A stretch of DNA of 64,000 nt, from NCBI RefSeq assembly GCF_018687715.1, contig NC_056759.1, positions 3,637,501 to 3,701,500 on the forward strand. Direction: 5' to 3'. Positions within the stretch are counted from its first letter, which is position 1. Each line of letters starts with the position of its first letter. Both the position numbers and the translations under genes were made by a program. The stretch is from Carya illinoinensis (Eukaryota; Streptophyta; Magnoliopsida; Fagales; Juglandaceae). Positions 50,313 to 60,189 of this stretch are shown in pieces. The notes below the pieces were generated by a model that was given only the letters and a program-made list of their open reading frames with translations, did no database searches and was not told the DNA's origin.

Positions 50313-50413
50313 GAATTATTCAATTCATCTTCTTTCTCATCTCATTTTCTTCACTTTTCTGAAATTAGTCTGCATTCTTACTCTGCAATCTCTCTCTGCT
50401 TACTCACTTTGCA

Positions 50414-50842
50414 ATGGCTCAGCAATCTTCTCATTACCAAAACATGAGGTATTATGCACCTCGTTCACCAGTTGTTTATACTTCTTCCGTAGGTGCTATA
50501 ATGCAATCCAATAATGATCTGACTAATAAGTCAGATAATGAACTTATCTACGAGCTTGTGAGTCTCGGTACTCGATACTCATCAGCCATTGTCGCATATT
50601 CTCAGCGACTGCAATCCAGGACTGGTGGGGTTGACAAACTCTACGAGAAAATTTCTATCCTTCAGAGGCTTCTTATGGAATCCAACATGAAGATAGAAGC
50701 AGTAAAGCGAGAGAACAGAGATTTAAAATCTTTGCTTAACTCTTCTTTTCGAGTGGCTACTCCTTTAGATAGGAAAGACATGCAGATTTTTGAAGAGCAA
50801 GAGCGTTTAAAGATTGAGGCAAAGAGCCTCAAATTTCTGTAA
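50414..50842 (+). CDS. 142-aa coiled-coil protein of unknown function in mobile ORF unit
   Basis: ATG at 50414 gives 142 residues ending in ERLKIEAKSLKFL. The N-terminal 30 residues are polar (MAQQSSHYQNMRYYAPRSPV). The middle has ELIYELVSLGTRYSSAIVAY and SQRLQSRTGGVDKLYEKISI. From about residue 75 to the end, heptad-like spacing of Leu/Ile (KISILQRLLMESNMKIEAVK, RENRDLKSLL, EEQERLKIEAKSLKFL) predicts coiled coil. It has no Cys cluster, signal peptide or membrane segment. I recognise no family. The related frame at 40610-41038 is about 90% identical but has a nonsense codon. It could be an extra ORF of an LTR-element lineage, a captured host gene, or a small viral-type protein from an old pararetroviral insertion. 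The sequence does not decide. Confidence 0.6.
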   Translation: MAQQSSHYQNMRYYAPRSPVVYTSSVGAIMQSNNDLTNKSDNELIYELVSLGTRYSSAIVAYSQRLQSRTGGVDKLYEKISILQRLLMESNMKIEAVKRENRDLKSLLNSSFRVATPLDRKDMQIFEEQERLKIEAKSLKFL

Positions 50843-50871
50843 TTTTGCTTTATGATAATAAAATAATACTT

Positions 50872-50891
50872 CACAAATATTCATATTTGTG
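50872..50891 (+). terminator. 3' hairpin of the ORF unit
   Basis: CACAAATAT-tc-ATATTTGTG is a perfect 9-bp stem about 30 bases after the stop codon, just past ataataaaataata. The same hairpin occurs at 40561-40580. It may mark the transcript 3' end (inference). Confidence 0.5.
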
Positions 50892-51663
50892 TTTCTATCT
50901 TTTGGTAGATGTTTTATGTGCTCCATTTTATTTCTTTCAGGGATTTTCATATATATGACATGATCCAATGACTCATATAAATATGCATTTAATCATGCAT
51001 ATCCAAACTCTCAGTAATCTTCAAGTTAATAAAAACCTCAAGGAGTTCTACTGGTCTAGGACTAACTTACTTCTTTATAATCGCAACAATCAGTCATCTT
51101 TCTAGGTGGTACTTCGATAACTGACCAGTTAATAACTTAAACTTGAGACTTTCTCTCTTATGATTGTCATAACTCTTCTATCCATCATGAGTTATCAATT
51201 ATTCTAACTCTAAATGATTTGTTCCTAATGTTCACATAAATCCTCAAGACCAAGCTTTTACTCCCCATATAATAGTTTTCAAAAGAAGATCGATCTACGT
51301 ATCCATAAAGATAGTGCTTTGCCAGAAATCATTTATTGGCGGCGTGATAATACTATTATCATAAATGAATCCTACTAAGGCTAAAGCTTCTCCTAATCAA
51401 ATTACTCTTCCAAACACAATTTCTATCGTATTCTCAGAATCAAAACAATCCTCCAAATATGTGGAATACCATTCATCAATCCTACATATCCTTTCTCATA
51501 TTACTAAAAGGTATTCTATATCTACATTGGTATGAACAATAATACTTCTAATGAAAATTGTTACTCTTACCACTAGAGTAACAATTCAGCTTCCAAGTTG
51601 AATTCTCAAGCACTACCACAATTAATAGAAACAATGACTCGTTTGAATCAAACAATGTACAAT

Positions 51664-51882
51664 TTACCAACCCCAAAAACTTGACCTACTCCAAAATAAC
51701 AATAATGCAACACTACCATCAATTGCAATCAGATCAACGTTAACTATGTTTACCTCAACTAATCCTTCATCCATCGGGAAATTCTGATCCTCTTGATTGT
51801 TATCTCCCTTAGGATTCCGAGGTATTCTATCACGAGTCATGTGTCCCTTCTTGAAACACACGAGTATATGTATAAAAACCAC
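51664..51882 (-). pseudogene. Damaged gag zinc-knuckle remnant
   Basis: On the minus strand, 130 bases from the primer site, the frame reads VCFKKGHMTRDRIPRNPKGD. This resembles a retroviral CCHC knuckle (C-x2-C-x4-H-x4-C) in which the second and third Cys are gone. The rest of gag and all of pol are missing. It supports minus-strand orientation of the element and descent from an autonomous gag-pol element. Confidence 0.5.
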
Positions 51883-51994
51883 ATACTACCTTTCATACCT
51901 TAAGAAATTCAAGCCTACTGACGACTAAAATTTCAAACCTAATATTTGGTGCATTTCCTAAGGACATGTGGATTTACTGCCCAGATATGTATTT

Positions 51995-52006
51995 GCTCTG
52001 ATACCA
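51995..52006 (-). other. Primer binding site (tRNA initiator Met)
   Basis: The minus strand reads TGGTATCAGAGC exactly, three bases (ggg) inside the 5' LTR, which ends CA at 52010. This is the standard plant initiator-Met primer site. Confidence 0.92.
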
Positions 52007-52009
52007 CCC

Positions 52010-55000
52010 TGTGACGCCCCCAAATTCCTTTTGGGATTGGACGGACATTTGAAGCGTCGAGACATGCAACACCAGGTTACCTGCCCCCGTTCATGACATA
52101 TAAGATGCAATGTTCCTAACATGCATCTAACATTATGCAATATTCGCAGCGGATAATTTTTTTTTCTTTAGCAATACTATGCACCAAATTGAAAATATCC
52201 CAAATGCTTAAAACATACTTCATACATAAAGATCCATTGAATAACTAAGATCACAGCACTAGTCCAAAATAGTTATGATCTAAAAGTACTGGAGATGCAA
52301 CTCCATCGTACAAGTAGTAATTTAACTACTATATTAACATTAACGACGCACCGTCGTTCAGTCGACTGTGTCTAGTTGGTCAGCTCCTGATCCTCTTTCA
52401 GGTCCTGTAACAAAATCTACCATTCGGGGGGAATGGTAGTTGGGACTACCACAGTGAGATTTGATTACAAATCTCAGCAAGTTAACAAAAAACTTCCATA
52501 CAGACTAATGATGCATGTATGACAGTAAAAGCATAAATGCATAATCAAATTCATAAGTAATTAAAGCATAACTTAGCGTACAACATAGCATAATTGACAT
52601 AGCTTAAATTGAATCATGAACTGAACTTGACTTGACATGAACTTGATCTGAAACTTGAGTTAGCATGAACTTGCTCTGAAACTTGAATTAACATGAAAAA
52701 TACATACTCCACAGTTGTTGTGGCCCCATGTATTCTACGTGTAAATACATACTCCACAGTTGTTGTGGCCCCATGTATTCTACACAAACTTGACTTCACA
52801 TTAAAAATACATACTCCACAGTTGTTGTGGCCCCATGTATTCTATATGTAAATACTTACTCCACAGTTGTTGTGGCCCCATGTATTCTACATAAACTGAA
52901 TGTACTCAAGATGAAACGTGACTGGAATATGAAAGGACTGAAGCCCTGACGTAACATAACGTGACTCGAACATAATTTGAAATACATAACCAACTTGAGA
53001 TAGTAACATTTCATGACATGGCATAACATATAACAGACAACATATTTAACATGACATATTTGTAATGTATAGTAATACATGACAGAATATATTGTGTAAC
53101 AGATAAAAATTGATGACAGAATAAATTCTGTATGATAGACAATTACATGATAACTTGGCATGGCATGACATATATGATAACATACATACATACACTGTAA
53201 TTCTTTTACTTAGCACACATACACAGTAGACTGCTAGTAAGTTAAAAGCTAACTTACCTCGATCTCCGCGTTTCTTATAAAACTTCAAGTGCGATCACGA
53301 GAAACTGAAATTAGTGATTCTAAAAGTTAGAACTAAATCACTAATAATTTGAAATATGGAAAATTCTAACTTAAAGAGTAAAATTTCCATTTTACTCTTT
53401 ACATGTGGGAAAATGACCGTTTTACCCATAACTTAAGGATTTTGCATACTAATTCCAAAAGTTTTCAAAATTTACATTCTTCATGTAAATTTTGTCCTAA
53501 ACTTAAATATCAACTCAGAAAAATTTAAAACAAAACACAACTATGAAGAACACACTATGGTCGAAACATCCATAGGCCATTTCTCTTTATTTTTGTTGCA
53601 ATTCCTTCCAACTTCAAAACTCATGCTTAAACCAAAATTTTGCAACAAACATCTTCCAATCCTAAGTTCAAAACCATATTTAAAACATCCATTTAGAAAA
53701 AGCTAATAATCAACACCAAACTTTTTTTGTAAAAAGATCCAAGCACTTGAATCACAAGTTTTGACCTTAAATCAAAACATCTCCAAGAATTTCAAAAATC
53801 AAATCTTACTTCTAACATATTCATAATATCATCCTAACATCAACCATGTTTTAAATCATCAAACTAAAGTCACTAAAATCACAAAATAACATTTGGAGTT
53901 TTTGGTTTTACACTTAGTCCAAAAACATAAACTTTTGCCTCAACTAGTTTTGATAAATCTCTTGATCTATGACTTATAAATATATGATTTTCAAACCAAA
54001 TTATCACATGGTTTAAAAAGATGTCCTAAAACATATACAAGCTTCTAATTCAAGATCACATGGTTAGAAATTAACCAAAACATAAATTTAGCCAAGAATA
54101 TCCACACTTTGGCTTATCTGAATATCTCTTTGCATAAAATTTCATATCTTTGAAACTAACATCAAATATCTTCAAAATAATAATATAACATGTATATAAG
54201 ATGTTTAGGATCCTCCAATAAAATTATCAAAGTCATTAGAATAGGTTTAGACCACCAAAGAGTTAAACTTTCTCAAAACAGAAACTGTTTTTCCTCTTCC
54301 AGTTTCTAAGTTTCTAAATCTAAGAACATCTTTCATCAAAACCTTTAATCATGCAAAAATCCTCAACCAATAGTCATATATACATGTTAACAATACTCCA
54401 TAAAAATTTCGGACCAATATCTATCCATTAGCTTGGTCAAAAACTCCAAACTATAACATATTCTCCAGTTTACCTCCCAGAATGACCTTTCTATAGTTTA
54501 TATAATATTTGACTGACCAAATGATTTTCAAATGGGGCAAATAAGATATCCATGTAAACTAGACTCAAAAAGGAACAACTTATATGAAGGAGATTTTATG
54601 ATAAAACACTTACAACAGCTTCTAAATTAGCGTGCAAAATACCTCCTAAAAGCTGTCCGAGAGAGAGTGTTTGATATTCTTTCAATGGAAAGTGTAAATG
54701 AAGATAATTTCGTGAGGAGAGGTGGCTGGAGATAATTATGGATAAGATATGGAAGAGATGAGGCTGGAGTTGAGAGTTGAGTGTAGTTTTCTCCTACCCA
54801 AAATATCTATAAAAGATTATCTCATAATATTCTATTCAATAGTATCTACAAAAATCAACTTAAGATATTTTTATCTAATAATATCTATAAAAAATCAACT
54901 CAAAATATTTTTACCCAATAATATTCATGAAAATTACCTCAAGATATTTCTTTTTATCCAATAATATCTACAGTTTTGAACAGACGTTTTGTTCGAAAAT

Positions 55001-55259
55001 ATGAAAAAAAATGTTATTGCGCCATAAGATTTTAAATAACCCTCCGAGTCTAATGGCACAAACCATAATACATTTTGACACTTCTAACTATCTCCAATAA
55101 TCAAAAACACACTTCTGATACCATTGTAAATAATAACACTAACTATATAGTTAGACAAAAACTTATACGATTAATGGATTCGTGAAAACTTATGGGGTTT
55201 TCACGAGGTTCCTAAAGTTAATAGAAATTTCACAATTGAATTTCTAGCGGGCTGTTACA
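52010..55259 (-). repeat. 5' LTR (3250 bp)
   Basis: The upstream LTR in the element's own orientation. It aligns along its whole length with 46324-49741, with scattered substitutions and small indels; the main difference is the shorter hairpin array (52696-52892). Confidence 0.92.
52696..52892. repeat. Hairpin-unit tandem array, 4 units (5' LTR)
   Basis: The same unit as at 47012-47372 (aatacatactccacagttgt...catgtattcta) is present four times. Because LTRs are identical at insertion, the 7-to-4 difference arose by gain or loss of units afterwards. Confidence 0.9.
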
Positions 55260-55361
55260 ACGGGTCAGAGATCCGACGCGAGAGACCGTGCTTCACTGAC
55301 GGAGGCGGTGGTGTCTCTGTTTTGCTTTGCTAGAGGCGAGAGTGTGGCGGTGAAGAGGAAT

Positions 55362-55461
<100 letters not shown>

Positions 55462-56699
55462 TTGTGAGAAATGGGTGTGAATTTTGAGAAGAAGAAAAAA
55501 GATCATAAATCTAAAAAGACTAAAATATCTGTCGGTAAAATAGAAATAAAAGAAAACTGTCCGTAATTTTGGAATAAAGTGAAGGGCAAAATTGGAAATA
55601 AAAATATTAGGCGAAAATTCAGTAGCTTAAGTTATTGGCACTTATTAATATAAGATATACTAAGTCAAGAGTATGTGTAAAGTACGTTAGTCTGATTAAA
55701 TTCAACAAATTTTTATATTTGAACAAATTTTCTTTTATATTTGAGCGTTTTTCTTTGTGACGAGGTTTTTTTTTCATTTTGTATTTATTGTTCTTTATTG
55801 TCATTTATTGTCATACAGGTCTAACTATTTATACTCAGATTAAGATCTGAGTGTTTTACAAAAACGTATGAAATGATGGGTTTGAGGGAGTAAGTAGAGC
55901 GGTAGACATTGAAAAATGAGAGAGAGGTTCGAGATAAGATGAGAGAGAAAACAAAAAATAAGAGAGAGATATATAAAAAGATAATTATAATCTTAAAATA
56001 AGAAATTAACGGAATTTACCGAAAAATAATAAAAATTAATATAGCAGTTAGATTGTTACTATTATTATTATAAAGAGAGAGAGTCCTGCAAATGGATGCC
56101 TAGCTAAATATATACCAAATCACCTCGTTTAATTACTTTTTTTAATTTTTTTTATTTAACTTTTGTGAGTAATCGATCGAGCCGGCCGGCATAAGTAGTG
56201 TGACGCATGGGTTTTCCTTTCCTAAAAGTCCGTGAAAGTTGCCCACTGGATTAACGATATCATTCCCTGTTAACTATGGGCTGACCAATTATTATTCAGG
56301 TTCAACTGTTGTGCGTAGAAAAAAAAAACCATTCCCATCTTTATTAATTAATATTTAAAATACTTTATGACTGCATCGATCGATTTATAATAAGTAGTAC
56401 AATTTTGAATTATCGGTAAGCATTAATTACAGTACTTTTGATCAATTAGGAGTACTGAAAGTCAATATTAATTATTATCTGTTTTGCAATTTTCTTAATA
56501 GTTAATTCCAAAAGGTTCGTGGTTTTTCTTCTCAATCCATGATTAACACTGAGATCAGTTTTCTTAGTTTAGGGCTAAACGTCACGTCATTAGAAGGACG
56601 CATCATGCATGTAACCATACATCAGCTGCATGGCCATTCATCACTGTTATAGATCGATCCACATGCCTCCCAAAAGGTGAAAGGGCTTCGAGTTATTCT

Positions 56700-56845
56700 G
56701 TACGAAATTATTTTTATATATATTTTTATACATTTGATTAATGTAATTAGTTAAAATATATATTTTATATTAACAAATTGACATAATCAGTTATATTAAT
56801 AGAATATATAAAAAATATATAAAAATAGCTACACATAACATTTTT
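56700..56845. mobile_element. Fold-back MITE, copy B
   Basis: The left half (acgaaattatttttatatat, catttgattaatgtaattag) is largely complementary to the right half (cataatcagttatattaata, aatatataaaaatag). Same family as 35190-35345. Confidence 0.55.
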
Positions 56846-58799
56846 ATATCTATATATGACAAAAGATTTAGACTCCACCATCAAACTTCTATTTCATAGA
56901 AAGCTAAAACCACATTAATTAATATGAACAATAATAATTATGTAAGAATTGCTAAAAGCTTGATGGTTTGATGGCATATGACCTAATTTTTTAAATAAAA
57001 AAATTTAAATTCGAAGCCGTATAAACATATATATTATGCAAAAATCATGAATAATACGAATCAGGCCGCCTCCATGTTGCCTACTCCACATTAATATGCT
57101 AATACTCAATATTTGAGCAAAACATATTGACTAACCCATGCACATACATATCAAATTAGATATGGCACATAATAAAATTATTTAAAAAATGATGCTATAA
57201 ACGTTCTATATAAAATATCATTTCAAAATATATAAATGTTTACATAATAATTAAAAATTAATCAACTGTTAGAGCACACACAAAGTGTATATATATAGAG
57301 AAATGTTACTGTACTCCTTAATTTATATTATTCACATTGTCTTATTAATGTGCCACCACACGTGACTTGTCAAAAAATTAAAAACAAAAACATAAAAAAG
57401 ATAGAGAAAATTTAAAATTTTAATCTTCATTTTTTTTTTTAAGTCCATTTTATTTACATCAAGAGAGTAAAGTGAATAATGTAAATTAGAGCCACAAAAG
57501 CATTAGAGCACTTTCAGTGGAATAGCTAAAGTCAAATTCAAGTTTTAGCAAATATGACATGAATTTGCATTTATTTATTCTATTCACATCCAATTCTTAT
57601 ATTTGATTATCTATTTATTCATTATATAATATTAAAATAATTAATTTTTTAATATATTTTTATCAGATTTTACCAATCTATTAATTACTAATTATATTTT
57701 AATTAAATTATTGATTAAAAAAACATATTTTTAATAGTCATTTAATGCTAATAACTATAAATATATAATTATATTTAATATAAATATCTTAATTATAAAT
57801 CAAATTTGTATAAAGGGTCTTTTCGTTTGTGTTAGGAAATGTTGAGAGAGGAGAGAGAGAGTTTCAAAAGTAATAATAAAAAAGTATTTGGTTCATTTAC
57901 TCTGCATATCAAATATCAAATATGGCTTTTGTAACAAAAACTAACTGTTTAAATATGCATTTAACCTTTGGCTAATCATTGAGATTGATCAAGGTGAAAG
58001 CTACGTGGAGAAACGTAATTGGGGGTGTTGGGAAAAAAAGTAATGGAAATTTGAAATATGCTTTATCGACAATATTATCAAAGACTAGACTAGAAAATGA
58101 TGCATATATATGCCTAACTGGCCAAAAGTGATAAGGAAAGTCATCGGATTGGGGCGCCGACGACTTAAAAATGTGTGAGAAAGGTTGGACATGAGTACTG
58201 AATAAACAGAAGATCAGTTGGGAAGCATCTCGTTTTCTGGAACGACACGGCCTGCCTTTTGCTTTTTTCTTTTTTTTTTTTTGTCACTTACCTAACTTTC
58301 TCATGAAATGTATATTTGAGTCCAGATTAAAAATAAAATAATTCCAAATTATAAAACCAAAAAAAAAAAAAAATTATATGATATTTATTGATTATTTAAT
58401 AATATTTTTAGAATTTATAAAGATAACAATAAATTTTATATTTTATAAGATTGGTCAGATTATTTGAAATTAAGTAGATCGAAAGATAATTATTTTTCAA
58501 TTTAAAATGGATTGATTTGGAACATGCTGCTCCCATGCATGCAAACAGATAAAGCGATAGAGTTCAAGGAACAGTAGGACTTTGCCAAAATTTTCAATGG
58601 ATGGATCGATCGTGGACATGCTAAAATACAACTCAGTTATATATAGACGTTGCTTATCAATGTGCATGGGCGGCATATACTTCCAAACGTACGTAGACCT
58701 CCACTTACCAGTTGTAATGAAAACAAAATGTACTACAATTTTAAATAACTTCGTTTTAATTTCAAAATCATAAAATGAAAACACAGTACCCCAAAGTAA

Positions 58800-58945
58800 T
58801 ACTTTTATATATATCAAAAATTCTACTTATACACTTTAATATAATTGGTTGAATATTAAAAAAAAAATTAATGTGACCAATTACATCAATGAAGTGCATA
58901 GAAAATATGCAAAAGTGACTGTATGTAATATTACTCTTTATATAT
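58800..58945. mobile_element. Fold-back MITE, copy C
   Basis: It shares ttctacttatacactttaat, ataattggttgaatatt, gaccaattacatcaatgaag and tgcatagaaaatatgcaaaa with copy A in the same order. No ORF. Confidence 0.65.
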
Positions 58946-59694
58946 ATATATTTTAAGAAGAACACGATACTTCAATTTTACTGATTATCTTCATTTATGA
59001 TGGAGGAAAATCATGATTATACAATACTTTTTTATATATATATGAACTTGGTTTTGAAATTTTTGGGCTTTATAACTGATCCTACACTCAATATATACTG
59101 TAAAAATAATAATATTGTTATGTAAAAAGCAAGGATCGATCTATAAATTATTATAAAGTAATTTGGAGTCTCATCTTCTTAAAACAAATTATTATAAAGT
59201 AATTTATAAATTATTAATTACCAGAAAAATGATTATTTATAATAAAAATAAAAAAATTGTATGCGACGATAATATACTTAGTTTTATATAAAAAAAAATA
59301 GTCATTTTGTCTTAAATGAATAATTGCATAAAAACTTTTATCTTGCAATGTGATTATCGTAGATACTGATAGGGTTAAACTGCATGCTGAAAAGCAACTG
59401 AACATCACGATGCCTTTATTTTATCGTGGGGTTTTATTGGATTCAATGCTAGCTTGCATGGGTTTGGGAGCCCCCAGCCAACATCTACATAGCTGGCTTC
59501 AACATGCTAAAAAACAAATAAAACAAAAACAAAAACAAAGAACAGCTGTCCACAACACGTCAAGCTAGAGATCGAATCGGTCATGTTGACTCGTACATAT
59601 GGGGCGCTGGTGATTCATTAAATGTTATTCAATTGGTAACCTAATGATATAATGTCTATGGGAATTAGGGTACGTATATATATTTTTGATAAAA

Positions 59695-59815
59695 AAAATT
59701 TATGTGTAGTCAATTTTATATATTTTATTAATATAATTAATTATATATTAAAAAAATGATACAATTAATCATATTAATGAAATATATAAAAATAAATATA
59801 AATAATATTATTCAT
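59695..59815. mobile_element. Fold-back MITE, copy D
   Basis: It begins ttatgtgtagtcaatttta, like copy A (ttatgtgcagtcaatttta). The right half (atcatattaatgaaatatat, aaaaataaatataaataata) is complementary to the left half. Confidence 0.65.
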
Positions 59816-59966
59816 CATTTATATGTATATAATGCAAAACAAACTTAACCTGCTTTCAGCACTTTCATTTGATCAGATACTACGGACGTCAAAAAAAAAA
59901 AAAAAAAAAAAAAAAAAAACAATGGAATTAGGTAGGGGCTGGATTAGGTAGGTTAGGGTTAGAACA

Positions 59967-60103
59967 TGAGTCAGTACTCATTCTCAAACACGAGCTGAGC
60001 GCAACCACCCTTCAAAAGTACTTGAACATGGCTTACGTACTCCATCTCGCTGGGACCTCCACTTATAGAAATCAATGCTCCAGTCTCCAGATCAGAACAA
60101 CTG
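59967..60103 (-). pseudogene. Isolated terminal-exon-like fragment
   Basis: On the minus strand a cgcacttgcag acceptor is followed by a frame reading CSDLETGALISISGGPSEME, YVSHVQVLLKGGCAQLVFEN, EY and TGA at about 59971. The amino acid composition looks like a real protein end, but I cannot name a family and see no upstream exon on the same strand within 2 kb. It may be a gene fragment. Confidence 0.3.
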
Positions 60104-60189
60104 CAAGTGCGAAATTCATTATAGCAGCACATTACTTTGATATATATATATATACACACATATATATATAGGTCCAGGGTCAGGTGCAT

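Larger units (their letters stand above)
49990..50937 (+). repeat. Mobile ORF unit, plus copy, antisense inside the retrotransposon
   Basis: This stretch matches the reverse complement of 40520-41475. It contains, in order: aagtgttct and a CT run, two 46-base repeats (50163-50253), a TATA box (50306), an ORF (50414-50842), AATAAA-like signals and a hairpin (50872-50891). It lies between the polypurine tract and the gag scrap, antisense to the element, where some plant Ty3/gypsy lineages carry extra antisense ORFs (established knowledge for the Tat lineage). Confidence 0.85.
46324..55259 (-). mobile_element. Non-autonomous long-LTR retrotransposon (LARD-like), 8.9 kb
   Basis: The direct repeats 46324-49741 and 52010-55259 both run TGTGACGCCCCCAAATTCC ... 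GGGCTGTTACA on the plus strand. Flanking ACGGG at 46319-46323 and 55260-55264 is the target duplication. Next to the right LTR, gctctgatacca (51995-52006) is the reverse complement of TGGTATCAGAGC, the initiator-Met primer site, three bases from the LTR; the element therefore reads on the minus strand. A purine tract (agaaggggaaat on the minus strand) adjoins the left LTR. The interior (49742-52009, 2268 bases) lacks protease, RT, RNase H and integrase. Only a damaged gag zinc-knuckle scrap and an antisense ORF unit are present. The LTRs look a few percent different, apart from a repeat array, so insertion is fairly young. It depends on a helper element. Confidence 0.92.

Noticed and set aside
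46324..55259. Simple segmental tandem duplication instead of an LTR element
   Set aside because: TG/CA ends, the 5-bp target duplication, a tRNA-Met primer site and a purine tract at the correct positions identify an LTR retrotransposon.
59891..59919. Poly(A) tail of a processed pseudogene
   Set aside because: The orphan exon beside it is on the opposite strand and lies on the wrong side of the A tract. No target duplication was found.
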